The notes: generated by a model from the letters alone, not told the origin. A stretch of DNA of 64,000 nucleotides from Rubrivivax sp. (GCA_027485165.1 JAIXRN010000057.1:19843-83842), one strand, 5' to 3'. Counted from the stretch's first letter, positions 1 to 9,050 are shown. Numbers and translations: made by a program.

Positions 1-426
1 CTCGGCTTGCGTGCTGTCGCCGCGGGCCATCAATTCCTGCAGCCGCAGCAGGGCACTGTCGCTGACCACGTCGCACAGCAGCAGGATGAGCGCGGCACTG
101 ATGCCATAGCCCACACACAACGTCAGCAGCGCCTTGCGGCGCTGAGGGTCGGCGCCGCGCAGCGGTTCGATGAACTGGCGCGGCGACACCGGGCCGTCCA
201 GCAGGGCCGACTGGCTGGCCACCATGAAGCCCAGCGACAGCAGCGGCAGCATCATCATCTGCAGCACACCGCCCAGCACCGGCACGGCACTGGCCACCAC
301 GGCCGCCAGCAGGAAGGCCATGAACATCAACGCGAAGGGCAGCGGTCGGCGCTTGAACAAACGAAAGGCGTCGCCCACCCAGCGCGGGCCGCGGGCAGGT
401 TCAACGGATTTCAACAGCAGGGGCAT
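1..426 (-). CDS. BPSS1780-family membrane protein (3' end outside window)
   Basis: Reading right to left from an ATG at 426, the frame is open to the window edge (142 codons seen). The visible protein starts MPLLLKSVEPARG, has a basic stretch (RLFKRRP), a long hydrophobic segment around residues 34-65 and another near 107-120, so it is an integral inner-membrane protein. The wording of the N-terminus (WVGDAFRLFKRRPLPF) matches the Burkholderiales BPSS1780-like family, whose function is unknown to me. It starts only 4 bases after the stop of thrB and is probably co-transcribed with it. The C-terminal part is missing because the window ends. Confidence 0.75.
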   Translation of the reverse strand, partial: MPLLLKSVEPARGPRWVGDAFRLFKRRPLPFALMFMAFLLAAVVASAVPVLGGVLQMMMLPLLSLGFMVASQSALLDGPVSPRQFIEPLRGADPQRRKALLTLCVGYGISAALILLLCDVVSDSALLRLQELMARGDSTQAE

Positions 427-430
427 GGGG

Positions 431-1402
431 TCAGGCAGTCCTGGGGTGCCAGGGCTCGGCAATGCGATAGCCCAGCACGCGTTCGAAGTGTGTCGGGTCC
501 TTGGGCTGCAGCAGGGCGGCATCGCGCGGCAGGTGCCAGTCCCACAGGCGGGAAATCCAGAAGCGCAGCGCGGCCGCGCGCAGCAGCGCCGGCAGCAGGC
601 GCAGCTCGGCGCTGTGCAACGGCCGTACGGCTTCGTAGGCGGCCATGAAGGCCGCGGCGCGGTCGTCGCAGGGGCGGCCGCTGGCGGGGTCGGCGCACCA
701 GTCGTTCAGGCACACCGCCACGTCGAACAGCAGGGTGTCGGTGCCGGCAAAGTAGAAGTCGAAGAAGCCGCACAGCCGGTCGGGCCCGGCGGTGTCGTCG
801 AACATCACGTTGTCGCGGAACAGGTCGGCGTGGATGGGCCCGCGCGGCAGCGCCTGGCCGGCGGCCGATGCAGCCACCTGCTGCTGGAAGGCCAGCTCGT
901 CGGCCAGCAGCCGGGCCTGGGCGGGCTGCAGATGCGGCAGCACCACGGGCACGGTGTCGGCCCACCAGGACAGGCCGCGCAGATGCGGCTGGGCGCCGTC
1001 GAAGCGGGTGCCGGCGATGTGCATGCGCGCCATCATGTCGCCCACCTGGGCGCAGTGCGGGGCGTCTGGCGCCAGGCGGTGGCTGCCGGGCAGGCGCGTT
1101 ACCACCGCTGCCGGCTTGCCGGCTGCGGTGTGCACCAGTTCGCCGCTGGCGGCGGGTTGCGGGGCGGGCACGGGGATGCCGTGGGCCGCCAGGTGCTGCA
1201 TCAGCTTCAGGTAGTAGGGCAGCTGTTCGCGCGGCAAGCGTTCAAAGAGCGTCAGCACCCATTGCCCGCGCACCGTGGTGGCAAAGTAGTTGGTGTTCTC
1301 GATGCCGGAACGGATGCCCTGCAGGTCGGTCAGCTCACCCAGGCCCAGGCTGCGCAGCAGTGCATCGGCCTCGGCAAAGCCGACTTCGGTGTAGACCGCC
1401 AT
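431..1402 (-). CDS. thrB: homoserine kinase, type II (ThrB)
   Basis: Phosphorylates L-homoserine to O-phosphohomoserine, the step before threonine synthase. The 323-aa protein is of the APH/choline-kinase-like fold used by beta- and alphaproteobacteria rather than the GHMP-kinase type of E. coli. Visible signatures are the N-terminal MAVYTEV, the ENTNYF segment, the catalytic loop HADLFRDNVMFD near residues 209-220, and the metal-binding FFDFYF shortly after. The length is normal for the family. It lies between a DUF2782 gene upstream on the same strand and the BPSS1780-family gene downstream; the thrB-DUF2782-polA neighbourhood is common in Burkholderiales. Confidence 0.95.
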   Translation of the reverse strand: MAVYTEVGFAEADALLRSLGLGELTDLQGIRSGIENTNYFATTVRGQWVLTLFERLPREQLPYYLKLMQHLAAHGIPVPAPQPAASGELVHTAAGKPAAVVTRLPGSHRLAPDAPHCAQVGDMMARMHIAGTRFDGAQPHLRGLSWWADTVPVVLPHLQPAQARLLADELAFQQQVAASAAGQALPRGPIHADLFRDNVMFDDTAGPDRLCGFFDFYFAGTDTLLFDVAVCLNDWCADPASGRPCDDRAAAFMAAYEAVRPLHSAELRLLPALLRAAALRFWISRLWDWHLPRDAALLQPKDPTHFERVLGYRIAEPWHPRTA

Positions 1403-1419
1403 GGCCGCGGGCCAGCCCG

Positions 1420-1788
1420 TCAGAAGCGGAACAGCGACCAGGCGCGCTGGCCGCCCGCGTCATTTTTCTGCGAAGGGTCGCGGCCGCCGGGCCCGACGAT
1501 GATTTCGAAGTCCTGGCCCGTGAGCTTGCTGCGCACGGTGATGCGCTGCACCTGGCCGCGGATGCGTGTTTCTTCGATGCGCACCTTTTCGTCTTCGATC
1601 ACGCGGCGTTCCGACGACGGCTCGGCACGCTGGGCCGCCGAAGCGGCCGGGCCTGCGGCAGACGGTGGCTCGGACGGGGCAACAGGCGGCGGCGCCGTCT
1701 GCGCCAGCGCTGCGCCAGCGGCCAGGATGGCCAGGCTGGCGAGACTGGCCATGCTGGCAAGACGGGCGGGACGCAGGCGTTGTTTCAT
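1420..1788 (-). CDS. DUF2782 domain protein, exported
   Basis: A 122-aa protein starting MKQRLRPARLASM with a signal peptide (basic start, Ala/Leu-rich core, cleavage probably after AALA near residue 29). A Pro/Ala/Ser-rich stretch follows, then the conserved DUF2782 C-terminal part (VRIEETRIRGQVQRITV, IIVGPGGRDPS, ending SLFRF). Function unknown; it is expected in the periplasm. It is 17 bases upstream of thrB on the same strand and divergent from polA. A longer open frame extends upstream across polA, but the signal peptide fixes the start at 1788. Confidence 0.85.
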   Translation of the reverse strand: MKQRLRPARLASMASLASLAILAAGAALAQTAPPPVAPSEPPSAAGPAASAAQRAEPSSERRVIEDEKVRIEETRIRGQVQRITVRSKLTGQDFEIIVGPGGRDPSQKNDAGGQRAWSLFRF

Positions 1789-1872
1789 GCCCTCGATTCT
1801 ACGCAGGCCCCCCTGGCGCCAAGCCTGCCAAGCCCCTGCGCCCGGCCCTGCCGCCGCGCCACAATGCCTGGC

Positions 1873-4632
1873 ATGAGTGAAAAGATCATGCTGCTGGTCG
1901 ACGGTTCCAGCTACCTGTACCGCGCCTACCACGCTATGCCCGACCTGCGCGGCCCGGAAGGCGTGCCCACGGGCGCCGTGCACGGCATGGTGGCAATGAT
2001 GAAGCGCCTGCGCGAACAGATCCCGGCCGAACACGCGGTGTGCGTGTTCGACGCCAAAGGCAAGACCTTTCGCGACGACTGGTACCCCGACTACAAGGCC
2101 CAGCGCGCCCCCATGCCCGAACCGCTGGTGCAGCAGATCGAGCCCATCCACGAAGTGGTGCGCCTGCTCGGCTGGCCGGTGCTGGAAGTGCCCGGCATCG
2201 AGGCCGACGACGCCATCGGCACGCTGGCACGCGTGGCCGCTGCCAGTGGCCACCAGGTGGTGGTCAGCACCGGCGACAAAGACCTGGCGCAGCTGGTGAC
2301 GCCGAACGTGACGTTGATCAACACCATGAGCAACGAGAAGCTCGATGAAGCCGGTGTGCTGGCCAAGTTCGGTGTGCCGCCCGACCGCATCGTCGACTTC
2401 CTCACTCTGGTGGGGGACACGGTCGACAACGTGCCCGGCGTTGACAAGGTGGGCCCGAAGACGGCCGCGAAGTGGCTGGCTGAACATGGTTCGCTGGACG
2501 GTGTGATCGCCGCGGCGGCCAGCATCAAGGGCGCCGCGGGCGACAACCTGCGCAAGGCCCTGGACTGGCTGCCCACCGGCCGCAAGCTGGTGACCGTGGT
2601 CACCGACTGCGACCTGACTGCGCAGGTGCCGGGCTGGCCGGCGCTGGACGCGCTGGCCCTGCGGCCCGTGGACACCGCCGGCCTGCTGGCCTTCTACGAA
2701 CGCTACGGCTTCAAGACCTGGAAGCGCGAGATCGAAGGCACCGTTGCTGCGGCCGCGGGGCCGGCAGAGGCTGGCAGCACGGCTGCCGAAGGCGCGGCCC
2801 CTGCCGCCCCCGCCGGCCTGCCGCTGGCGCGCGACTACGAAACCATCAGCACCTGGGAACGTCTGGACGACTGGCTGCAACGTCTACACGCCGCGCCCCT
2901 GGTGGCCATCGACACCGAGACCGATTCGCTGGATGCGCTGCGCGCCCGCATCGTGGGCATCAGCTTTGCCGTCGAACCTGGGCGCGCGGCTTATGTGCCT
3001 TTGACGCACGACTACCCCGATGCTCCGGCGCAGCTGCCGCTGGCCGACGTGCTGGCCCGGCTGCAGCCCTGGCTGGAAGACGCCAGCCGGCCCAAGCTGG
3101 GGCAGAACATCAAGTACGACCTGCATGTGTTCGCCAACCATGGCGTTCAGGTGCGGGGTTATGTGCACGACACGATGCTGGAAAGCTATGTGCTGGAAGC
3201 GCACAAACCCCACGGGCTGGCCAGCCTGGCCGACCGCCACCTGGGCCGCCGCGGGCTGAGCTACGAAGACCTGTGCGGAAAGGGCGCGAACCAGATTCCT
3301 TTCGCCCAGGTGGACGTGGCCAAAGCCAGTGAATACAGCGGCGAAGACAGCGAAATGGCCGTGCAGGTTCACGGCAAGCTGTGGCCTGAAGTGGCGGCTG
3401 ACGCTGGCCTGCGCTTCGTCTACGAGCACATCGAGATGCCCACCAGCATCGTGCTGCAGCGCATCGAACGCCATGGTGTTCTGATCGACGCGGCTGTGCT
3501 GGCCCGGCAGAGCCACCAGCTGGCCGAACGCATGATGGCGCTGGAACAGGAGGCCTACGACATCGCGGGCCAGCCCTTCAACATGGGGTCGCCGAAGCAG
3601 ATCGGCGACATCCTGTTCACCAAGCTCGGCCTGCCGGTGAAGAAGAAGACCGCCACCGGCGCGCCCAGCACCGACGAAGAGGTGCTGGCCGAACTGGCGG
3701 CGGATTACCCGCTGCCGGCGCGCATCCTGGAGCACCGGTCCTTGAGCAAGCTGAAGGGCACCTACACCGACAAGCTGCCCTTGATGGTGAACGCGGCCAC
3801 CGGCCGCGTGCACACCAACTACGCGCAGGCGGTGGCGGTGACGGGCCGGCTGTCCAGCAACGACCCGAACCTGCAGAACATCCCCATCCGCACGCCCGAA
3901 GGCCGCCGCGTGCGCGAGGCCTTCATCGCCCCAGCCGGGCATGTGCTGATGAGTGCGGACTATTCGCAGATCGAACTGCGCATCATGGCCCACATCAGCG
4001 AAGACCCGAGCCTGCTGCGCGCCTTTGCCGAAGGCATCGACGTGCACAAGGCAACCGCGGCTGAAGTCTTTGGCGTGGCGGTGAACGAGGTCAGCAGCGA
4101 GCAGCGCCGCTACGCCAAGGTCATCAACTTCGGGTTGATCTACGGCATGGGCGCCTTCGGCCTGGCCAGCAACCTGGGCATCGAGCAGAAGGCTGCGAAG
4201 GACTACATCGACAAGTACTTCGCGCGTTTTGCCGGCGTGAAGCGCTACATGGACGAAACGCGCGTGTCAGCGCACGAGAAGGGCTACGTGCAGACCGTGT
4301 TCGGCCGCCGGCTGTGGCTGCCCGAGATCAATTCCGGCAACGGCCCGCGCAAGGCGGGGGCCGAGCGCCAGGCCATCAATGCGCCCATGCAGGGCACGGC
4401 GGCTGACCTGATCAAGCTGGCGATGATCGCGGTGCAGAAGACGCTGGACGACGAGGCCCGTGCCACGCGCATGGTGATGCAGGTGCACGACGAACTGGTG
4501 CTGGAAGTGCCCGAAGCCGAACTGGGCTGGGCGCGCGAAGCCATCCCGCGGCTGATGGCTGGCGTGGCCCAGCTGAAGGTGCCGCTGCTGGCCGAAGTGG
4601 GCGTCGGGCCGAACTGGGACGAGGCGCACTGA
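1873..4632 (+). CDS. polA: DNA polymerase I
   Basis: Repair and Okazaki-fragment polymerase of 919 aa. The N-terminal third is the 5'-3' exonuclease (LLVDGSSYLYRAYHAMP at residues 5-21; EADDAIGTLA). A proofreading 3'-5' exonuclease follows with the DxE pair intact (D347, E349 in AIDTETDSLDAL), so proofreading is probably active. The polymerase domain has motif A DYSQIELR (D696), the O-helix region RRYAKVINFGLIYG, and motif C VHDEL (D873). I chose the ATG at 1873 (MSEKIMLL); an in-frame ATG at 1864 would add three residues. The frame stays open far upstream but that part is a shadow of DUF2782 and thrB. Confidence 0.97.
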   Translation: MSEKIMLLVDGSSYLYRAYHAMPDLRGPEGVPTGAVHGMVAMMKRLREQIPAEHAVCVFDAKGKTFRDDWYPDYKAQRAPMPEPLVQQIEPIHEVVRLLGWPVLEVPGIEADDAIGTLARVAAASGHQVVVSTGDKDLAQLVTPNVTLINTMSNEKLDEAGVLAKFGVPPDRIVDFLTLVGDTVDNVPGVDKVGPKTAAKWLAEHGSLDGVIAAAASIKGAAGDNLRKALDWLPTGRKLVTVVTDCDLTAQVPGWPALDALALRPVDTAGLLAFYERYGFKTWKREIEGTVAAAAGPAEAGSTAAEGAAPAAPAGLPLARDYETISTWERLDDWLQRLHAAPLVAIDTETDSLDALRARIVGISFAVEPGRAAYVPLTHDYPDAPAQLPLADVLARLQPWLEDASRPKLGQNIKYDLHVFANHGVQVRGYVHDTMLESYVLEAHKPHGLASLADRHLGRRGLSYEDLCGKGANQIPFAQVDVAKASEYSGEDSEMAVQVHGKLWPEVAADAGLRFVYEHIEMPTSIVLQRIERHGVLIDAAVLARQSHQLAERMMALEQEAYDIAGQPFNMGSPKQIGDILFTKLGLPVKKKTATGAPSTDEEVLAELAADYPLPARILEHRSLSKLKGTYTDKLPLMVNAATGRVHTNYAQAVAVTGRLSSNDPNLQNIPIRTPEGRRVREAFIAPAGHVLMSADYSQIELRIMAHISEDPSLLRAFAEGIDVHKATAAEVFGVAVNEVSSEQRRYAKVINFGLIYGMGAFGLASNLGIEQKAAKDYIDKYFARFAGVKRYMDETRVSAHEKGYVQTVFGRRLWLPEINSGNGPRKAGAERQAINAPMQGTAADLIKLAMIAVQKTLDDEARATRMVMQVHDELVLEVPEAELGWAREAIPRLMAGVAQLKVPLLAEVGVGPNWDEAH

Positions 4633-4675
4633 CCAGGCGCCTGGACGGCGCGCTGCCCCTGTCCCTGCCCGCTGT

Positions 4676-5350
4676 TCAGCGCCCGCGCTTGCGGCCCGCC
4701 ACCACCATGCCCAGCAAGCCGGCCAGCACCAGGGCTGCGGTCAGCGGCTCGGGCACGGCCTTCAGTTCGTCGGTGGTCGACAGCGGGGCCCAGGTCTTGG
4801 TGCCGCCCAGTCGGTACTGGGCACTCTGCAGACCGTCGCAGCAGGCCTCCAGGCCGTAGATGGCCAGCCGGTGGTTGCCGGCGCCGATGGCGATGTTGTG
4901 CAAGGACAGGATCTCGGTGGAAGCGCCATAGTTGCCGCCCCACCAGAGGTCGTCCTTCGATGCTGCGAGCAGCGCGCCGTTCAGGAACACGGCGCCGCCC
5001 TTGCCGAAGTCGGGGCCCACCTGGAAGCTGATGCTGCCGGCCTGCGCGGCGCTGATGCCGAAGTCCACCGTGAACTTGAAAGCGATGTCGGTGTTGCTGC
5101 CGGCGCAGTTGCTGGAATTCTCCAGCGCCAGATAGGCCGCCGGCATGGTGTCGCAGTAGCCGGCGCTCGGCGCCTGCAGCAGCAGGCCTTCCACCAGGTT
5201 CTGGTAGTAGCTGCCCATCTGGGCCGGCGTGCCTGCGGGGGCAGCGGCGGCGGTGGACTGGCGGGTCTGCAGGGTGATGACGCTGGCCGCGGCAGGCAGG
5301 CTGGCCAGGGTGGTCAGCGCCAAGGCCAGCGCGAGAGAAAAGGGTTTCAT
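4676..5350 (-). CDS. PEP-CTERM sorting domain protein (CCXG-like)
   Basis: A 224-aa exported protein with a clear signal peptide (MKPFSLALALALTTLASLPAAA) and a C-terminal PEP-CTERM tail: VPEP near residue 199, a hydrophobic stretch, then a basic end (GRKRGR). Such proteins are sorted by the exosortase/EpsH system to the envelope in organisms that make exopolysaccharide. The body contains three separated Cys sites, including an ACCDG element that resembles the CCXG family of PEP-CTERM proteins; this family name is from memory. It faces polA tail to tail with a 43-base gap. No exosortase gene is present in the window. Confidence 0.85.
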   Translation of the reverse strand: MKPFSLALALALTTLASLPAAASVITLQTRQSTAAAAPAGTPAQMGSYYQNLVEGLLLQAPSAGYCDTMPAAYLALENSSNCAGSNTDIAFKFTVDFGISAAQAGSISFQVGPDFGKGGAVFLNGALLAASKDDLWWGGNYGASTEILSLHNIAIGAGNHRLAIYGLEACCDGLQSAQYRLGGTKTWAPLSTTDELKAVPEPLTAALVLAGLLGMVVAGRKRGR

Positions 5351-5555
5351 ATTAGGGATTGACGCGTTCGTTCCGATGAACGGAATTGTCGCGAGCCCAA
5401 GCGGACCACGGGGTCCCTTACGCGCGTGGTTTGTCCGTTTCGGCCGTGTCGGACGTCACGGCACCGCGGTTTGCCAGCCTGCGGCCGGCGCAGCAGCGCA
5501 CGTGGGCCCGCGGTAGGCCGCACGCCATGCAGCGCGGGCCGCGCCCGCCCCCGGT

Positions 5556-6407
5556 TCAGGAACCCGCGCTCGGGAAGAACAGCTGCTCGCCACCGATCTT
5601 GTAGCTGGCGATGGCCGCCTGGCCGGCAGGGGACACCACCCAGTCGGCGAAGGCCTGGGCCAGGTCTTTCTTCACATGCGGGTGCCTGGCCGGGTTCACG
5701 ACCATCACACCGTAGGGGTTGAACAGCCGCCGGTCGCCCTCCACCAGCACCGTCAGTTCGCCACGGTTCTTGAAGTTCAGCCAGGTGCCACGGTCTGCCA
5801 GCACATAGGCATGGGTCGAACTGGCGATGTTCAGCGCCGGGCCCATGCCGCAGCCGCATTCCTTGTACTGGGCCGGCTTGGCCGCGGTGACGTCGACGTT
5901 GGCCGCTTTCCAGTAGCGCAGTTCGGCGGCGTGGGTGCCGCTCTTGTCACCACGAGAAATGAAGCTGGCAGGCGGTGTGCCGCCCGTGCCCGCTGCCCAC
6001 AGCCGGCCCAGGGCCGCGGCGATGTCCCGCCCCTTCACGCCGGCGGGGTCGGCCTTCGGCCCGATCAGGACAAAATCGTTGTACATCACGGGCCGGCGGG
6101 CGGTGGCGAAGCCTTCGGCCACGAACTTCTCTTCTGCGGCCTGGTCGTGCACGAAGACGATGTCGGCGTCGCCGCGGCGGCCGGTGTCCAGCGCCTGCCC
6201 GGTGCCGACCGCCACGACCCGCACGTCGATGCCTGTGGCCTGCTTGAACAACGGCAGGAGATGGCCGAACAGGCCCGACTGTTCGGTGGATGTGGTGGAT
6301 GCCATCACGATGAACCTGTCCTGCGCCTGCAGCGGCAGCGCCAAACTGCATGTGGCCAGGGCGAGGGTGAGGGCGGCAACCAGTCGGCGGGAGAAGGGCA
6401 GGGCCAT
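5556..6407 (-). CDS. tupA: tungstate-type ABC transporter substrate-binding protein (TupA-like), solitary
   Basis: A 283-aa periplasmic binding protein with a signal peptide (MALPFSRRL...SLALPLQAQ). The mature part begins with MASTTSTEQSGLFGHLLPLF and has VRVVAVGTGQAL and DIVFVHD, all typical of the TupA/WtpA-like tungstate (or molybdate) binding family. The start was set at the ATG at 6407 because the signal peptide begins there; the open frame extends 22 codons further up without a convincing start. No permease or ATPase of a Tup system is adjacent; instead the gene is divergent from modABC, so it may feed that transporter or have its own partners elsewhere. Specificity for tungstate is inferred from family resemblance only. 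Confidence 0.8.
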   Translation of the reverse strand: MALPFSRRLVAALTLALATCSLALPLQAQDRFIVMASTTSTEQSGLFGHLLPLFKQATGIDVRVVAVGTGQALDTGRRGDADIVFVHDQAAEEKFVAEGFATARRPVMYNDFVLIGPKADPAGVKGRDIAAALGRLWAAGTGGTPPASFISRGDKSGTHAAELRYWKAANVDVTAAKPAQYKECGCGMGPALNIASSTHAYVLADRGTWLNFKNRGELTVLVEGDRRLFNPYGVMVVNPARHPHVKKDLAQAFADWVVSPAGQAAIASYKIGGEQLFFPSAGS

Positions 6408-6729
6408 GGTGATGAGCTGGATTCGATGGCGGGCGACTGATCGATTGTTCCGGCCCGGCAGCGCTGGCGCCATCGGTGATGGCCCGCAAGAGTGAGTGGT
6501 CAGCCGTTCCGGCCGGCGCGGCGGGCAGGGCAGAGCGCGATCAAACGAAGCTTGGCTGCAGCGCTATCAATGCGACTTTACGTCCCTTTTGTGGTGGCAG
6601 GCCCTAGGCCTGCTTTGGCTAAGGCGCCCGTTTTCCAATTCGTAAACCTGCAAGCGCCAGTCAGCACAGCGCACAAGGTATCAGGCAAGATAAACTGCAG
6701 AACATTTCGCATAATCCGTCTGCCGCACG
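6408..6729. promoter_or_regulatory. divergent intergenic region between tupA-like gene and modA
   Basis: 322 bases without a convincing gene. It must carry the promoters for the binding-protein gene (leftwards) and the mod operon (rightwards). The half nearest modA is visibly less GC-rich than the genes. It contains a perfect 7-bp inverted repeat (GCAGGCC-CTA-GGCCTGC) at 6597-6613 followed by TTT. I looked for a ModE operator (paired TATA-rich half sites) and for a molybdenum-cofactor riboswitch and could not recognise either with confidence. Confidence 0.5.
6597..6613. repeat. perfect 7-bp hairpin in the mod/tup intergenic region
   Basis: GCAGGCC and GGCCTGC flank a 3-base spacer (CTA). On the plus strand TTT follows, so it could be a weak terminator or a leader hairpin of the mod transcript, or an operator-like dyad. 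The sequence alone does not decide. Confidence 0.4.
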
Positions 6730-7497
6730 ATGCCTGTCACCGCTCGACGACTGCTCGTCCGCACGGCTGCCTTGCTGCTGGCCGCCACGCTCAGCCTGGC
6801 CAGCCATGCCGCCGTGCTGACCGTTTCCGCCGCCACCAGCCTGACCCATGCCTTCAGGGAACTGGGGCCGGTGTTCGAGGCGCTGCACCCTGGTACGCAG
6901 CTGCAGTTCAACTTCGCAGCCTCTGGTGCCTTGCTGCAGCAGATTGCCAAAGGCGCACCCGCCGACGTGTTCGCCAGCGCCGACCAGGAAACCATGAACC
7001 AGGCGCAGGCGCAGAACCTGATCAAGACCGCGGCGCGGCGCGACTTCGCTGCCAACGCCCTGGTGGTGGTCGTTCCGGCAGCCAGCCGCCAGCTGCCGAA
7101 GGCCCTGGTCGAACTGACCCAGCCGGGCTATGCGCGCATCGTCATCGGCTTGCCCGCCAGCGTGCCGGTGGGGCGCTACACGCGGGGGGTGCTGCAGGCG
7201 GCAGGCCTGTGGGGCGCGATCGAGCCGAAGATGATCGGCGCCAACAATGTGCGCCAGGCCCTGGACTACGTGGCCCGGGCCGAGGTCGACGCCGGGTTCG
7301 TCTACGCCACCGACGCGGCCCTGATGCCCGACAAGGTCAAAGTCGCGCTGGTGGCGCCCACTGCCACGCCCATCCGGTACCCGGCCGCGCCCGTGGCCGC
7401 CAGCGCCCACGCCGACCTGGCGCAGAAGTTCGTCGACTTCCTCACCAGCGCGCCGGCCCAGGCCGTGCTGGCGAAACACGGCTTTGGCAGGCCCTGA
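6730..7497 (+). CDS. modA: molybdate ABC transporter, periplasmic binding protein ModA
   Basis: A 255-aa protein with a signal peptide (MPVTARRLLVRTAALLLAATLSLASHA) and a mature start VLTVSAATSLTHAFREL, the usual ModA opening that places the oxyanion-binding Ser residues. Further ModA landmarks are FNFAASGALLQQIAKGAPADVFASAD, VPVGRYTRGVLQAAG and EVDAGFVYATDA. It delivers molybdate to ModBC. It is the first gene of modA-modB-modC-modE. The 66-base gap to modB is the only sizeable gap in the operon. Confidence 0.95.
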   Translation: MPVTARRLLVRTAALLLAATLSLASHAAVLTVSAATSLTHAFRELGPVFEALHPGTQLQFNFAASGALLQQIAKGAPADVFASADQETMNQAQAQNLIKTAARRDFAANALVVVVPAASRQLPKALVELTQPGYARIVIGLPASVPVGRYTRGVLQAAGLWGAIEPKMIGANNVRQALDYVARAEVDAGFVYATDAALMPDKVKVALVAPTATPIRYPAAPVAASAHADLAQKFVDFLTSAPAQAVLAKHGFGRP

Positions 7498-7563
7498 GAT
7501 GGCGCGGCTGCACGCCCGGCGCGCGCCAGTGCGCCCCCGTGGCCAGGTTCTGAACGGCGCCGC

Positions 7564-8247
7564 TTGACAAGCATGGAAGGCGCGTGGGTGCCGTTGGCGC
7601 TGACGCTGAAGGTGGCCGGCTGGGCGACTCTGCTGAACCTGTTCCTGGGCGTGGCCGCAGGCTGGGCGCTGGCGCGCTGGCGCTTCCCGGGCCGCGACCT
7701 GGCCGACGCCTTGCTGACCCTGCCGATGGTGATGCCGCCCACGGTGCTGGGCTACTACCTGTTGGTGCTGATCGGCAGCCAGGGGCCGGTGGGCGCGTGG
7801 CTGCTGCAGCACTTCGGCATCCGGCTGATCTTCAGCTGGCAGGCGGCGGTGATTGCGGCCACGGTGGTGTCGTTCCCGCTGGTCTTCAAGGCCGCGCGCG
7901 CTGCCTTCGAGACGCTGGACCCGCAGCTGGAAGACGCCGCGCGTTCGCTGGGTGTCAGCGAAGCGGCGGTGTTTTTTCGCGTCTCGCTGCCGCTGGCCTG
8001 GCGCGGCATCCTGTCGGGCCTGCTGCTGTCGTTCGCGCGGGCGCTGGGCGAATTCGGCGCCACGCTGATGGTGGCCGGCAGCATCGCCGGCCAGACGCAG
8101 ACGCTGTCGATCGCCGTCTACGAAGCCGTGCAGGCCGGGCAGGACGACACGGCCAACTTTTTGGTCGCCGTCACGTCGCTGGTCTGCATGGCCGTGCTGT
8201 TGTCGGCCGGCCGCCTGGTGCCTGGCCGGGTGGCGCCGCGGGCATGA
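7564..8247 (+). CDS. modB: molybdate ABC transporter permease ModB
   Basis: A 227-aa inner-membrane permease with about five hydrophobic segments and the ABC-permease EAA loop (EDAARSLGVSEAAVFFRVSLP followed by G), which contacts the ModC ATPase. PMVMPPTVLGYYLL and ARALGEFGATLMVAG are typical of ModB. The start given is a TTG at 7564; an ATG three codons later (7573) is equally possible and neither has a strong ribosome-binding site. Its stop overlaps the modC start (ATGA). Confidence 0.95.
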   Translation: MTSMEGAWVPLALTLKVAGWATLLNLFLGVAAGWALARWRFPGRDLADALLTLPMVMPPTVLGYYLLVLIGSQGPVGAWLLQHFGIRLIFSWQAAVIAATVVSFPLVFKAARAAFETLDPQLEDAARSLGVSEAAVFFRVSLPLAWRGILSGLLLSFARALGEFGATLMVAGSIAGQTQTLSIAVYEAVQAGQDDTANFLVAVTSLVCMAVLLSAGRLVPGRVAPRA

Positions 8248-9050
8248 GCATGCTGGGCCGCCCGATGGGCGCGTACCGAAGTGCGCAGCCCGAAAGCACC
8301 GCCGTGCCCCCTGCCGTGCACGCCCCGGTCTGGGACCTGACCTTGCGCAAGCAGCTGCGCCATGCCGGCACGCAGTTCAGCCTGGACCTGGCCTTTCGCA
8401 GCAGCGCGCGCCGGCTGGTGCTGTTCGGGCCTTCCGGCGCGGGCAAGACGCAGACGCTGAAGATGCTGGCCGGCATCGTGCGCCCCGACGCCGGCCACGC
8501 CGCAGTGGCTGGCCGCGTGCTGTACGACAGCGTTGCCGGCGTTTCGCTGTCGCCGCAGCAGCGCAGGCTGGCGTTCGTGTTCCAGGACTACGCGCTGTTC
8601 CCGCACCTGACGGTGCGGCAGAACATCGCCTTTGCCCGCCAGCCCGCGGGCCGGCGCTGGATCAACGCCCCGCAGGACCGGCCTGATGCCGCGGTGGACC
8701 GCTGGATCCAGGCCTTCGACCTGACGGGCGTGGCCCGTCATCAGCCGCACCAGCTGTCGGGCGGCCAGCGCCAGCGCACGGCACTGGCGCGCGCACTCGT
8801 CAACGACCCCACGGCCCTGTTGCTGGACGAGCCCTTCGCGGCGCTGGACAAGGCGCTGCGCCAGCGCCTGCGCGCCGAACTGCGCGACCTGCAGGCGCAG
8901 CTGGGCATTCCCATGCTGCTGATCACGCACGACGACGACGACCTGCAGATGCTGGCCGACGATGTGCTGCACATCGACGCCGGCCGCGTGGTGGGCCCTG
9001 CGGGCAGCCCGCCCGCAGACGCCGCGTGCGCGCTGCCAGCCCGGCCATGA
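8244..9050 (+). CDS. modC: molybdate ABC transporter ATPase ModC, short form without TOBE domain
   Basis: A 268-aa ABC ATPase. Walker A is GPSGAGKT near residues 68-75, the Q loop is FQDYALFPH, the signature is LSGGQRQRTALARAL, Walker B is ALLLDEPF, and the H loop is LLITHDDDD. It energises ModB. Unlike E. coli-type ModC (about 350 aa) it ends soon after the ATPase domain, so the C-terminal molybdate-binding TOBE/Mop domain is absent; two such domains are present in the adjacent ModE. The ATG at 8244 overlaps the modB stop, and the frame upstream of it is a shadow of modB. Confidence 0.92.
   Translation: MSMLGRPMGAYRSAQPESTAVPPAVHAPVWDLTLRKQLRHAGTQFSLDLAFRSSARRLVLFGPSGAGKTQTLKMLAGIVRPDAGHAAVAGRVLYDSVAGVSLSPQQRRLAFVFQDYALFPHLTVRQNIAFARQPAGRRWINAPQDRPDAAVDRWIQAFDLTGVARHQPHQLSGGQRQRTALARALVNDPTALLLDEPFAALDKALRQRLRAELRDLQAQLGIPMLLITHDDDDLQMLADDVLHIDAGRVVGPAGSPPADAACALPARP

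Noticed and set aside
4633..4644. Perfect 12-bp palindrome CCAGGCGCCTGG after the polA stop
   Set aside because: No loop and no U-run, so it is unlikely to be a terminator; short GC palindromes are frequent at this base composition.
6408..6729. ModE box or molybdenum-cofactor riboswitch upstream of modA
   Set aside because: No clear pair of TATA-rich half sites and no recognisable riboswitch core; only a short palindromic hairpin.
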